The translations under genes were made by a program, and so were the position numbers. Of a DNA stretch of 64,000 nucleotides, positions 35,828 to 44,093 are shown one piece after another. Below the pieces are notes generated by a model. That model was given only the letters and a program-made list of their open reading frames with translations, did no database searches and was not told where the DNA came from. The number at the start of each line of letters is the position of its first letter. The stretch's first letter is position 1. Source of the stretch: Novosphingobium sp. (GTDB lineage Bacteria > Pseudomonadota > Alphaproteobacteria > Sphingomonadales > Sphingomonadaceae). Where the stretch lies: positions 82,866 through 146,865 of the forward strand of contig NZ_JAUYRV010000053.1 of the NCBI RefSeq assembly GCF_030696665.1, written 5' to 3'.

Positions 35828-35871
35828 CTTCCCCAGATTCCAGCGCTGGAAGGCGCAGGCGTCTGGGGAAG
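35828..35871. promoter_or_regulatory. Long intercistronic hairpin after the TonB receptor gene
   Basis: Perfect 10-bp arms CTTCCCCAGA (35828-35837) and TCTGGGGAAG (35862-35871) enclose a second palindrome (CCAGCGCTGG). It lies between the TonB receptor stop and the next gene on the minus strand. No T-run follows in either direction, so it is more likely a processing or mRNA-stability element, or a partial attenuator, than a full terminator. Confidence 0.6.
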
Positions 35872-35881
35872 TATTGTTTGA

Positions 35882-38338
35882 TCAGAAGTCGTATTTCAGC
35901 TCGATCCCGTACATGCGCGGCAGACCGGGCAGGACGGAGTTGATCGCATTGACCGCACCGAGCGCGAAGCCGCCGACATTGTATTCCTTGTCGGTCACGT
36001 TCTTGACGTAGGCTGCGATCGTAGCGCCCGATCCGAAGGCGTTACCGAGTTCGGCACGAAGATCGAACAGCGAGTACCCTTCGATCTGGGTACCGGGCAG
36101 GATCGTCGCAGCCGCATTCGAGTAGTAGAAGGACGACTGGCTGTACATGTCGCCGCGCAGCGACACCGTGCCGCCCGACGGAAGCTCATGCTCTACCTTG
36201 GCAAATGCCGAGCCAGTCCACTCTGGCACGTCACCGTAAGGACCGAACTGGACGACCGTGTTGCCGACAATCGCAGTGTTCTTGGGGTAACGCGCATTGG
36301 TGTAAGCCAGTGTCCCGCCCAGCTGGAACCACGGCGCAACACGAAGTGAAGCGTCTGCTTCGAAGCCTGAAACCCGCGCCTTCTCGACATTGCCGCTGAC
36401 GGCAGCAACGCCCAGATAAACTGCACGAATGACATTGCTGATATGCTGGTCATAGGCCGCGATGTTAAAGGTCGCTGGCATCGTCCCGATTTCACCGTTG
36501 AACTTGGCGCCGATTTCAAAATCGTACGTCGTTTCAGGCAGGAACCGGTTCGCAACAACCTTGCCAGCAGCATTGACCGAAGTTGCCGTGCCATTGAAAC
36601 CACCAGTACGCCATGATCCACGATGCGTGGCGTAAACCAGCAGGCTGTCGGTTGCCTTGTAGTCGAGCGAAACCGTCCAGCTTGGCTTGCTTGCCTTCAG
36701 TTCTTCAGGTCCGACGCCCTGCCCGACGTTGAAGTCGTCAAGGAATGGGTCGAAGCCTGCTGTGCGGCGTGCTGGGGCATAGTTGGTCGTCTCCCAGGTA
36801 TAGCGTGCGCCACCGGTCAGATTCAGCCGATCGGCAATCTCGTACGACGCTTGGGCATAGACCGCCTTGGACTTGGTCTCGACCTGGTATTCACGCAGGA
36901 AGGCACCCAGATTATCGCCCAAGGCGGCAACGTAATCCGGAGCAAACACGAGCGGAAGGCGCTGGGCATCCCTGCCTTCGAAATAATATACGCCCGCAAT
37001 GTACGTCAGACGGTCGGCCTTGCCGGAAATCTGCAGTTCGTCTGACAACTGTCGCTGAACGTAGGTGTACCCTTCTGCGCCCGGACCGCCAATTGCCGGA
37101 TTGCCGAAGTTGGCAGCCGACGTCCCGCCACTGAACCCGATATTCAGGGGTTCGAATGGTGATCCGTCAACATCCGTACGGTCGCGCGAGATAGAGCGGT
37201 TGAAGCCGAAGACGTTCTTGATCTGAACGTCGTCAGACAGTTCGTACGTCGTGGTGTTGGTCACCAGATGCTGGCGACCCTCATGAGCCCCGGTCTGGTT
37301 GTTGAAGATATCGTAGAAGCCATAATTCTTCTGCGCATTGATGAAGCTTGGCAGGCCGCTGAAGCCGAAGGCTGCAAACTTTGCGCCGTATTCCAGCAAC
37401 GGTGCGATGCCGTCTGGATAAAGCGTTGCGGAAGGCAAGCCGAAGCCGAGCTGACCGGCAAAGGGCTGGCCATTGACGAAGTTGTTGTTCGGATCGGTGG
37501 TTGCGCCTGAACTTCCGTTGATACCGTAGTAGTTGGTCGCACGCAGGCCCGCACTAACACCGCCAGTGAACGCATATTGATACACCGTGGTGTTGGTGAA
37601 ATCACCGGATTTGATCTGGATGGTCGGGCGCACGCTGAAATTGTCGATCGACGCGTTCTTGGTTCCAAGCAACAGATTGGTCTGGTAGCCATCGCGCTTC
37701 TGATATTGAGCCGCAACGCGCCCCGAAATCGTCTCGCCGGGAACGTTGATCGCGCCTTCGGCAATCACATTGTTGTAATTGCCATAGCTCAAGCGGGCAT
37801 AACCACCGAAGTCTTCGTCGGGCTTGCGCGTTTCATAAAGCACCGCGCCGCCGGTTGCGTTACGACCGAACAGCGTGCCCTGTGGACCCTTGAGCACCTG
37901 GATCGACTGCAAGTCATAGAACGCACTGGCCGACGTCGACTGTGCGTTGAATTCATTGACATAGTTCAGCACTGCTGGCGATGCGAACGAGAACGCATCG
38001 AGCGACTGCCCACGCAGCGAGAAGCTGATCTGGTTCGATGAATTGGTTTGACGAACCGTCAGACCGGGCGTTGCCGACTGAAGATCGGATTCCGAAAGAA
38101 TGCGACGTTCTGCCAGTTCGGTCGCGCCCAATGCGGCGACCGATACCGGAACGTCGGACAGGTTTTCGGCCTTGCGTCGCGCGGTCACTACGATCGCATC
38201 GGACATAGGCTGTTCGTTCGCCTGCCGCTCTTCGTTCCCAGTGCTGGTTTGAGCGAACGCCGGTTGCGAAGCCAGGATCGCAGCAAGCGAGGCTCCTGCA
38301 AACAGCAATGCAGGCTGGACACCAATCGTCTTCTTCAT
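35882..38338 (-). CDS. TonB-dependent outer-membrane receptor
   Basis: 818 residues from ATG 38338 behind GGGAGAAG. Signal peptide ends at SQPAFAQ. The plug contains IVVTARRKAENLSDVPVSV, ISFSLRGQSLDAFSF and LKGPQGTLFGRNATGGAVLYET; the barrel ends GIELKYDF. It closely resembles the receptor at 45853 (shared RGQSLD, SPAVL and LFGRNATGGAVLY segments), suggesting duplication within the regulon. It leads the long leftward operon (NTF2-like, two crotonases, flavin reductase, DUF2889, RibB-type, TetR) and has the TCAAC-N6-GTTGA palindrome 42 bp before its start. It probably takes up the island's hydrophobic substrate. Confidence 0.95.
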   Translation of the reverse strand: MKKTIGVQPALLFAGASLAAILASQPAFAQTSTGNEERQANEQPMSDAIVVTARRKAENLSDVPVSVAALGATELAERRILSESDLQSATPGLTVRQTNSSNQISFSLRGQSLDAFSFASPAVLNYVNEFNAQSTSASAFYDLQSIQVLKGPQGTLFGRNATGGAVLYETRKPDEDFGGYARLSYGNYNNVIAEGAINVPGETISGRVAAQYQKRDGYQTNLLLGTKNASIDNFSVRPTIQIKSGDFTNTTVYQYAFTGGVSAGLRATNYYGINGSSGATTDPNNNFVNGQPFAGQLGFGLPSATLYPDGIAPLLEYGAKFAAFGFSGLPSFINAQKNYGFYDIFNNQTGAHEGRQHLVTNTTTYELSDDVQIKNVFGFNRSISRDRTDVDGSPFEPLNIGFSGGTSAANFGNPAIGGPGAEGYTYVQRQLSDELQISGKADRLTYIAGVYYFEGRDAQRLPLVFAPDYVAALGDNLGAFLREYQVETKSKAVYAQASYEIADRLNLTGGARYTWETTNYAPARRTAGFDPFLDDFNVGQGVGPEELKASKPSWTVSLDYKATDSLLVYATHRGSWRTGGFNGTATSVNAAGKVVANRFLPETTYDFEIGAKFNGEIGTMPATFNIAAYDQHISNVIRAVYLGVAAVSGNVEKARVSGFEADASLRVAPWFQLGGTLAYTNARYPKNTAIVGNTVVQFGPYGDVPEWTGSAFAKVEHELPSGGTVSLRGDMYSQSSFYYSNAAATILPGTQIEGYSLFDLRAELGNAFGSGATIAAYVKNVTDKEYNVGGFALGAVNAINSVLPGLPRMYGIELKYDF

Positions 38339-38379
38339 TTCACTTCTCCCCATATTGACGCTCAATGGCGCCTATTATT

Positions 38380-38395
38380 TCAACGCAAACGTTGA
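38380..38395. promoter_or_regulatory. TCAAC-N6-GTTGA operator, TonB receptor operon
   Basis: TCAACGCAAACGTTGA, exact consensus, 42-57 bp upstream of the receptor start codon at 38338. It would control the largest operon of the island. Confidence 0.75.
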
Positions 38396-38414
38396 CGATT
38401 CACTCAAAAAAATG

Positions 38415-38930
38415 TCACCCGGCCTGCATTCGCGGAAAATCCGAGGTCAACGGATCGGCACCCGGCCACTGCACATTCAGCGCGGTCGTCAACGAACGGT
38501 CGACTTCGGACCAAGGCGCGATGTGAACGACCTTCATCGCCCGCACTGCAATCCGCCATTGGCCGTCTTCGCGCACGTATTGATCAATGTAACGCACTGC
38601 GCCGAAATACGTGGCTTCACCCAATCCGAGTTCAAGGTGCGCGCAAACCTCGCCGTCAGCGGAATCTGCGCCGGTAAAGCTGATGTGGACATAGTTGGGC
38701 GTATGCACGGTCTGCCCCATGCCCGCTCGCGCCGCCTTGATAAGTGCGACAATGCCATCACGCCCTGCAGCATCTTCAAATCCCGAAGCTTCGAACCGGG
38801 CATTACGGGAAAAGCATTGCGCCATGACGGCGTAGTCATCATCGTCGGACGCACGAAAATACACCGCAACCAGATCCTGAATGGCGGCCCTGTCTTCGAG
38901 TTTTGCGATGCGTTCTTCCAGCGTCGACAT
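38415..38930 (-). CDS. SnoaL-like/NTF2-fold protein
   Basis: 171 residues from ATG 38930; the open frame upstream crosses the operator and is not coding. The N-terminus (LEERIAKLEDRAAIQDLVAVYFRASDDDDYAVMAQCF) and later FEASGF and WRIAVRAMKVVHI fit the SnoaL_4 group of NTF2-like proteins. It is divergent from the CMD-family gene at 39027, with the consensus operator between them, and lies upstream of the TonB receptor on the same strand. Likely role: isomerase, dehydratase or hydrolase in the pathway; no catalytic residue assignment is possible by eye. Confidence 0.8.
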   Translation of the reverse strand: MSTLEERIAKLEDRAAIQDLVAVYFRASDDDDYAVMAQCFSRNARFEASGFEDAAGRDGIVALIKAARAGMGQTVHTPNYVHISFTGADSADGEVCAHLELGLGEATYFGAVRYIDQYVREDGQWRIAVRAMKVVHIAPWSEVDRSLTTALNVQWPGADPLTSDFPRMQAG

Positions 38931-38979
38931 GTTTCTACTCCCTCTCTCACAATCCATATGATCAACGCCCACGATCCAG

Positions 38980-38995
38980 TCAACACATAAGTTGA
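38980..38995. promoter_or_regulatory. TCAAC-N6-GTTGA operator, divergent NTF2-like/CMD promoters
   Basis: TCAACACATAAGTTGA, exact consensus, in the 96-bp gap between the divergent genes starting at 38930 and 39027. The right half overlaps a TTGACA hexamer oriented towards 39027. Confidence 0.75.
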
Positions 38996-39026
38996 CAGGT
39001 GCGCACGCCATTGCCAAAGTCGTTGG

Positions 39027-39686
39027 ATGACCACTATATCCATCGCAGCATTGCGCGCAGAAGCCGAAGACCTGACCAGCGGAATTGCAGATGGCGAACC
39101 GCTTGATAAACTGGCTGCAGCGCTGATAACCTTGGCCGTCAGCGCCTCGGTTACCGCACTTGACCGCGCACGATTGGACGCAGCAATTGTGCAATGCTTC
39201 GAAGCAGGCGCGACAGTTGGGCAGGTGCAGGAAATTCTAGCCCTTACCTCCGGCCTCGGCGTTCACACCCTTATGGTTTCGGCGTCTGCGGTGCTTGACG
39301 CAGCAAGTGCGCGCGGATTGATCGATGCCGACGCCCCGTTCGATGCAGACCGTCAGGCGCTGTGGGATGACCGCGTCGGCAATGACCCCTTCTGGACAGG
39401 GTTTTCCGCCGAACTGCCGGGCTTCCTCGAAGCAATGCTGCGGCTTTCGCCCGATATCTTCACCGGCTTCTTCGAATATTGCGCCATTCCGTGGCGCAGC
39501 GGCACGGTGCGCGCGCGGATCAAGGAACTGGCTGCACTTGCCTGCGATGCCGCGCCCAGCCACCGCTTCCGCCCCGGCTTCCGCGTCCACCTGAAGAACG
39601 CCATCGCCCTGGGCATCGGCCGCAAGGCAATCCTGCAGGCGCTGGACATCGCCGCCGCGGCACCGGAGCACCGCGGCACCGATTGA
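39027..39686 (+). CDS. Carboxymuconolactone decarboxylase (CMD/AhpD)-family protein
   Basis: 219 residues with two CMD-like helical repeats: LDRARLDAAIVQCFEAGATVGQVQEILALTSGLGVHTLM (N-terminal half) and IKELAALACDAAPSHRFRPGFRVHLKNAIALGIGRKAILQALDIA (C-terminal half). The CxxC redox pair of AhpD is absent, so a lyase or decarboxylase-like role is more plausible than peroxidase reduction. It is divergent from an NTF2-like gene across a shared operator. Its stop directly abuts that of the convergent SDR gene at 39687. Confidence 0.75.
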   Translation: MTTISIAALRAEAEDLTSGIADGEPLDKLAAALITLAVSASVTALDRARLDAAIVQCFEAGATVGQVQEILALTSGLGVHTLMVSASAVLDAASARGLIDADAPFDADRQALWDDRVGNDPFWTGFSAELPGFLEAMLRLSPDIFTGFFEYCAIPWRSGTVRARIKELAALACDAAPSHRFRPGFRVHLKNAIALGIGRKAILQALDIAAAAPEHRGTD

Positions 39687-40487
39687 TTACCCCGCGTTAA
39701 GGCCGCGCCAGGCCAGCGCGCCACCATCGATCAGGTAGGACGCGCCGGTGATGAACGAACTGTCACTGCAAGCCAGGAACACCGCCAGCTTGGCGACTTC
39801 CTCAGGCTCGCCAAGGCGCGGCAGCAAGTGCGCGCCGCGGAGGACCTTCTCCAGCCCAGCGGGATCGTCTGAAGCCTGGAGATACTTCTCCAACATGGGC
39901 GTGCGGATCGCAGCCGGGCAATAGCAATTCACCCGGATACCGAACTTGGCAAGGTCCGTGGCGCTCGCCTTCGTCAGCATTTCGACGCCGCCTTTGGTCG
40001 CACAATAGGCAGCCGCCATCGGGTAAGCCACCGTCGCTCCGGTCGACGCCACGTTGACGATCGACGCTGCATCGGACGTCTTGAGATAAGGCACCGCGTG
40101 TTTGGTACAAAGCCACACTGCCTTGAGATTGATGTCGTTGACAACATCCCAGACGTCTTCCGACAGCTCCTCAATCGAGGTGTTCGGCGTCAGGTCAGTT
40201 TCGTGGACTGCAGCATTCGCATGCAGCACGTCGATCCCGCCATAGAGCGCGGCGGTTGTATCCATCAGGTTGCGGATGGAAACGCTGCTCCGCAAGTCAA
40301 CCTTGATGAAGGTGGCCGTACCGCCTTCCGCCACGATCAAGTCAGCAGCTTCCTGCCCGGCTTGTTCGTTTATGTCTGCGATGACGACCTTGCCGCCCTC
40401 ACGCGCCATCTCTCGGGCACTGGCACGCCCCATCCCTTGGCCTGCGCCGGTAACGACGCAAACCCTGCCCTCAAGCCGTCCTGCCAT
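39687..40487 (-). CDS. Short-chain dehydrogenase/reductase
   Basis: 266 residues, classical SDR. The cofactor loop is TGAGQGMG (14-21) with an acidic ADIN after strand 2, suggesting NAD preference. HANAAV replaces NNAG, and the catalytic triad region has VNVASTGA and YCATKGG. It ends with the usual ITGASYLIDGG. It follows the CYP101 gene by 24 bp and is the last gene of the operon starting at 45248, so it probably oxidises an alcohol produced by the P450 or later hydration. Confidence 0.93.
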   Translation of the reverse strand: MAGRLEGRVCVVTGAGQGMGRASAREMAREGGKVVIADINEQAGQEAADLIVAEGGTATFIKVDLRSSVSIRNLMDTTAALYGGIDVLHANAAVHETDLTPNTSIEELSEDVWDVVNDINLKAVWLCTKHAVPYLKTSDAASIVNVASTGATVAYPMAAAYCATKGGVEMLTKASATDLAKFGIRVNCYCPAAIRTPMLEKYLQASDDPAGLEKVLRGAHLLPRLGEPEEVAKLAVFLACSDSSFITGASYLIDGGALAWRGLNAG

Positions 40488-40511
40488 GTGATGGTCCTCG
40501 TTCTATAGATG

Positions 40512-41762
40512 TCAGGATTTGGCCCACACTAGCGGCACGTTTTCGACGGCTGCGACGATGCCCGAATGATAAACCGGGTTCGCGCCGGGAGCGAGAGAGA
40601 ACTCCGGAATGCGCCGGATCCACTCTTGCAGCGTCACGGTCGCTTCCAGCCTTGCCAGATGCAGCCCGGCGCAGCGATGCGGCCCGCCGCCAAAGGTGCT
40701 GTGCTGCGGTGCCTTGCGCTCCCAGTCCAGATCCCAAGGGTTCTCGTTCGCTCCCTCATCAAGTCCGTGCAGTGCAGTAGGCAGCAGAATCATATCGCCA
40801 CGCTTCAGCTCCACGCCGCGATAGGTTTGGTCGACAGCGACCATCCGCGCTTCCGAGACAACCGGAAAACGGCGAAACAGTTCTTCCACGCCGCGGCGCA
40901 ACTTCAACTCGTCTTCGCGGATCTCCGTGACCTTCTCCGGGTGCCGGGCAAGGTAGATCATCGAGAAGCTGAGGAAGTTGACGACCGTATCGAGCCCGCC
41001 GAGCAACAACAGCGAGATCAGCCCCACAGCCTTGTCATGCGGCATCGGCTCGCCATTGATCGTGCCGTTCACCATGACGGAAATCAGGTCAGTGCCGCTG
41101 CCACCCCGCCGCGAGCGGATGATCGGATCGACATAGGCGTCGAACCCTTTGTTCGCTGCATCAAGCGATTCCGCCATTTCTTCAGGCGAGTTGCCTGCAG
41201 GCCGGGTCATGTCCCTGGCAAATTCGGAAAGCTTGGGCACGTCCGACATCGGCAGGCCCGCCATCGCCATGAACACCTTCACCGGGAACACGTTGGCGTA
41301 TTCAGCCGCAAAATCGCATTGTCCTTTGGCAACAAGCGGCTCGATCAGATCGATTGCCGCCTGCCGGACCTGCTCTTCGACCTTGCGGATCTGTGAAGGA
41401 TTGAGCCCAGTATCGATCAACTTGCGATAGGGCGTATGTTCGGGCGGATCCATCCGCGTCGGCACCATGCCGTACTTCTCGCCCGCCTCCTTGGGCAGGA
41501 AGATGACCTCGCTCGAAAACCGGGTCGGATCACTGTAGATGTCCTTGACCAGCTCGCCACGCGTGGCGATCCAGTGACCGCCCGTCAACGGCGTCCACAC
41601 AAGTTCGGGCATATCCGGCTGCTGCAGCGCCTTCCATGCTTCGTGATAACCCTGCTCGATCCCGTCGAGCGCATACATGTCGATGTCCCTGACCAATGTT
41701 TCGGGAACGTGCGCCGGACGGTCGGCACGAACGCGATGATCCGCGACGGTTGCCTCAACCAT
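40512..41762 (-). CDS. Cytochrome P450, CYP101 (P450cam)-like
   Basis: 416 residues, the length of P450cam. The I-helix LLLLGGLDTVVNFLSFSM is nearly that of P450cam, with the acid-threonine pair Asp258-Thr259. The haem loop is FGGGPHRCAG (Cys364) and ExxR lies in EELFRR. The substrate-pocket stretch FSSEVIFLPKEAGEKYGM retains the phenylalanine and tyrosine (Tyr97) equivalent to P450cam Phe87 and Tyr96, the latter bonding the camphor carbonyl. It should hydroxylate a cyclic terpenoid ketone. A 2Fe-2S ferredoxin and reductase are required but absent from this window. It is co-transcribed with a CamD-like dehydrogenase and two luciferase-like monooxygenases. Confidence 0.95.
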   Translation of the reverse strand: MVEATVADHRVRADRPAHVPETLVRDIDMYALDGIEQGYHEAWKALQQPDMPELVWTPLTGGHWIATRGELVKDIYSDPTRFSSEVIFLPKEAGEKYGMVPTRMDPPEHTPYRKLIDTGLNPSQIRKVEEQVRQAAIDLIEPLVAKGQCDFAAEYANVFPVKVFMAMAGLPMSDVPKLSEFARDMTRPAGNSPEEMAESLDAANKGFDAYVDPIIRSRRGGSGTDLISVMVNGTINGEPMPHDKAVGLISLLLLGGLDTVVNFLSFSMIYLARHPEKVTEIREDELKLRRGVEELFRRFPVVSEARMVAVDQTYRGVELKRGDMILLPTALHGLDEGANENPWDLDWERKAPQHSTFGGGPHRCAGLHLARLEATVTLQEWIRRIPEFSLAPGANPVYHSGIVAAVENVPLVWAKS

Positions 41763-41780
41763 AATTCGTCCTTTCGTTTG

Positions 41781-42866
41781 TCAGTTGATTTCGGGGTCGA
41801 TGATCGCCTTGATCACCGCACCTGCCGCCGTAGCTTCCAGCGCTTCGAGCGCCTGGCTTACGCCAAAGCGATGGCTGACGATTTCGGCCAACGGATACTG
41901 CCCGTTCAGCCGCGCCGCCAGATGCAGCGCCTGATGGTAGTGCTTGGGCTTGGGAAACGTTGCGCCGGCAATCGTCAGGTTCTTGAGCGTCAGGTCACGC
42001 GGGGAGATCGGCTGCGTGCCGATCGCGCCCCAAAGGCCCAGGATGATGTAGCGTCCGTGATTGCCGGCGATGTCCACGCCTTCGGGGAAGGCCGGCAGCA
42101 CGCCAGCTGCTTCGACGACAATATCCGGACCGTTGACCGAGACACGATCATAGATCTGCCTGCGTCGCTCCTCCGCTGTGTCTTTTAGCGATACTGTTGC
42201 CGTAGCGCCCAGCGACCGCGCAATGGCAAGGCGATTGTCGTGCATGTCCACCGCGATAATCTCGCGCGCACCAGACAGTTTGGCCACGAGAATTGCGGAA
42301 AGACCGACCGGCCCTGCCCCCTGCACCACCACCGTATCACCCATGCGCACCGGGCCGCAGCGATCAAACCCGCGCAGCACCGTGGGCAAGGCGCAACCCA
42401 GCGCGATCACCGCATCGACCGACGCGCCATCCGGCAGGCGGAAGAACGCAAGGCCATTGGGCAGGCAGGCAAAATCGGCATAGCTGCCCCAGTTCGGCTT
42501 TTCGGCATGTTCGAAGAACTGCGAATTGTCGCACGGGGTTTCATCAATCACAGTGCAACTGTGGCAGCGGTGGCACAGCGCTATCGGTGCCCAATAGACA
42601 AGGTCACCCGGCTTTACCGCCACGCCCGCATAATCGGTGGTAACGCCCGGACCCAGTTTCTCAATCCGGCCCACGCCTTCATGGCCCAGAATGATCGGAA
42701 ACGGCATGATGCCCGCTTCACCCGACATGATGTGAACATCGCTGCCGCAAACCCCGCCCGCAACGATGCGAACCAGCGCGCCGCCCGGCTCAGGATCGAA
42801 CACGGGAACATCCCACGTCTCGACCCGATTGGGTTCAACCAGCACACACGCTCTTGCTTTGGTCAT
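41781..42866 (-). CDS. Zinc-dependent alcohol dehydrogenase (CamD-like)
   Basis: 361 residues of the medium-chain dehydrogenase family. Catalytic zinc ligands are Cys40 (GGVCGSDVH) and the His62-Glu63 pair (GHEGVG); a structural zinc is indicated by four cysteines (98, 101, 104, 112). The NAD-binding site is GAGPVG. Its place directly upstream of the CYP101 gene and downstream of two flavin monooxygenases matches a hydroxycamphor dehydrogenase: it would oxidise the P450-made alcohol to a ketone, giving the diketone for Baeyer-Villiger oxidation. Substrate inferred from context. Confidence 0.92.
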   Translation of the reverse strand: MTKARACVLVEPNRVETWDVPVFDPEPGGALVRIVAGGVCGSDVHIMSGEAGIMPFPIILGHEGVGRIEKLGPGVTTDYAGVAVKPGDLVYWAPIALCHRCHSCTVIDETPCDNSQFFEHAEKPNWGSYADFACLPNGLAFFRLPDGASVDAVIALGCALPTVLRGFDRCGPVRMGDTVVVQGAGPVGLSAILVAKLSGAREIIAVDMHDNRLAIARSLGATATVSLKDTAEERRRQIYDRVSVNGPDIVVEAAGVLPAFPEGVDIAGNHGRYIILGLWGAIGTQPISPRDLTLKNLTIAGATFPKPKHYHQALHLAARLNGQYPLAEIVSHRFGVSQALEALEATAAGAVIKAIIDPEIN

Positions 42867-42946
42867 ATCTCAGTCCTCTCCACGGTCCGGCGATGGCCCC
42901 TTTGGCGCTCTTTGCGGCACCATCAGTGGCCATCGCTGGCAGGGAT

Positions 42947-44047
42947 TCAGGTTGGCATTCGCACCTTGGGGCAAACTTCGGTCGCCAGACGGCGCAGCGA
43001 TTCTTCCCACGGCTTGGGATCGTCAATGCTGTCGTGTTGGTTGGCCACGATCTGTCCCCAGCCACCAACCGCATCGGCCAGCTTTTCCAGCTTCTCGATC
43101 ACCGTATCAGGCGATCCGCACAGGATTACGTGGTCGACCAGAAAGTCCTCGTCGATGGTGTCCGGCGTGATGTCCACGCCGCTGTCATGGATAATGCCAT
43201 CGAACAGCCCGAACTTGACGTAGATTTCTTTCAAGTACTTGTGCCACGTCTGCATCAGCCCGGTCTTGCGGACCAGTCGCTTGGCCTCGGCATCAGTATC
43301 TGCGATGAAGATGTCACGGCACACGCGATACCGCTTGCGGTCGGGCGTATGCCCTTTCGAGATCATCGCGTCAGACCAGGTATCCCAGTGCGCCTTCATC
43401 TGCGGCGTGCCACCGAAGAACGAGATCGGCGAATAATCGCGTTCGCCCGCAAACTTCATCGAAGACGATTTTTGCGACAGGCCGGTGACTGCCAGTTCAA
43501 GCGCCGCGCGTCCGCCATATGGACTGTTATCTGCGATCTCGACGTTGTATTCGGGCATCGTGTCAGGGCCGGGGAACCCAGCTTGGAAATACTTACCCTT
43601 TTCGACAAACGGCTTGCGCTCCCACACCCGCTCCATAAGCGCGAGCGCTTCCAGTTGCATCGGTGGCAACGGCCCAATGCTCTCGAACCCGTGCAGGATG
43701 GCGTCGGTATGGTGTCCACCCGGAGCGACGCCGAGAAAATACCGTCCCTCCATCACCTGACTGAGCCAGCCAATGCGGATCGCGAGTGTCGCCGGATCGT
43801 GATAGGGCAACAGGTGCGCCATTGGCGCAAAGCGGATCGTCTTGGTGGTCTGCGCGCACGCCGCAATGATCGCTTCGGGCATGGGGATATTTTCCCAGCC
43901 GAGCGTGTAGTGTTCCCCGATCATGTAATCGGCAAACCCTGCTTCGTCAGCAATGCGCGCGATGTCGACAGCCCAGTCGAACACCTGACGTGGTGTACGG
44001 CTTGGCGGGTTGTAGGGCGTCATGAAAATTCCGCACTGCATGGACAT
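42947..44047 (-). CDS. Luciferase-like flavin monooxygenase, diketocamphane-monooxygenase type
   Basis: 366 residues of the bacterial luciferase TIM-barrel family. WENIPMPEAIIAACAQTTK, IRFAPMAHLLPYHDPATLA and EGRYFLGVAPGGHHTDAI read like the FMN-dependent diketocamphane monooxygenases (type II Baeyer-Villiger enzymes); the limonene-monooxygenase branch is similar. It needs FMNH2 from a separate reductase, and one is encoded at 33202. It is third in the leftward operon from 45248 and is followed by the CamD-like dehydrogenase. Paralogous to the protein at 48405. Assignment to the camphor-type branch is from memory of the family and needs alignment. Confidence 0.9.
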   Translation of the reverse strand: MSMQCGIFMTPYNPPSRTPRQVFDWAVDIARIADEAGFADYMIGEHYTLGWENIPMPEAIIAACAQTTKTIRFAPMAHLLPYHDPATLAIRIGWLSQVMEGRYFLGVAPGGHHTDAILHGFESIGPLPPMQLEALALMERVWERKPFVEKGKYFQAGFPGPDTMPEYNVEIADNSPYGGRAALELAVTGLSQKSSSMKFAGERDYSPISFFGGTPQMKAHWDTWSDAMISKGHTPDRKRYRVCRDIFIADTDAEAKRLVRKTGLMQTWHKYLKEIYVKFGLFDGIIHDSGVDITPDTIDEDFLVDHVILCGSPDTVIEKLEKLADAVGGWGQIVANQHDSIDDPKPWEESLRRLATEVCPKVRMPT

Positions 44048-44093
44048 TGCATTTCTCCCAAATTTTAAAGTCTTTTAGGTTACTTCGTCGGGA

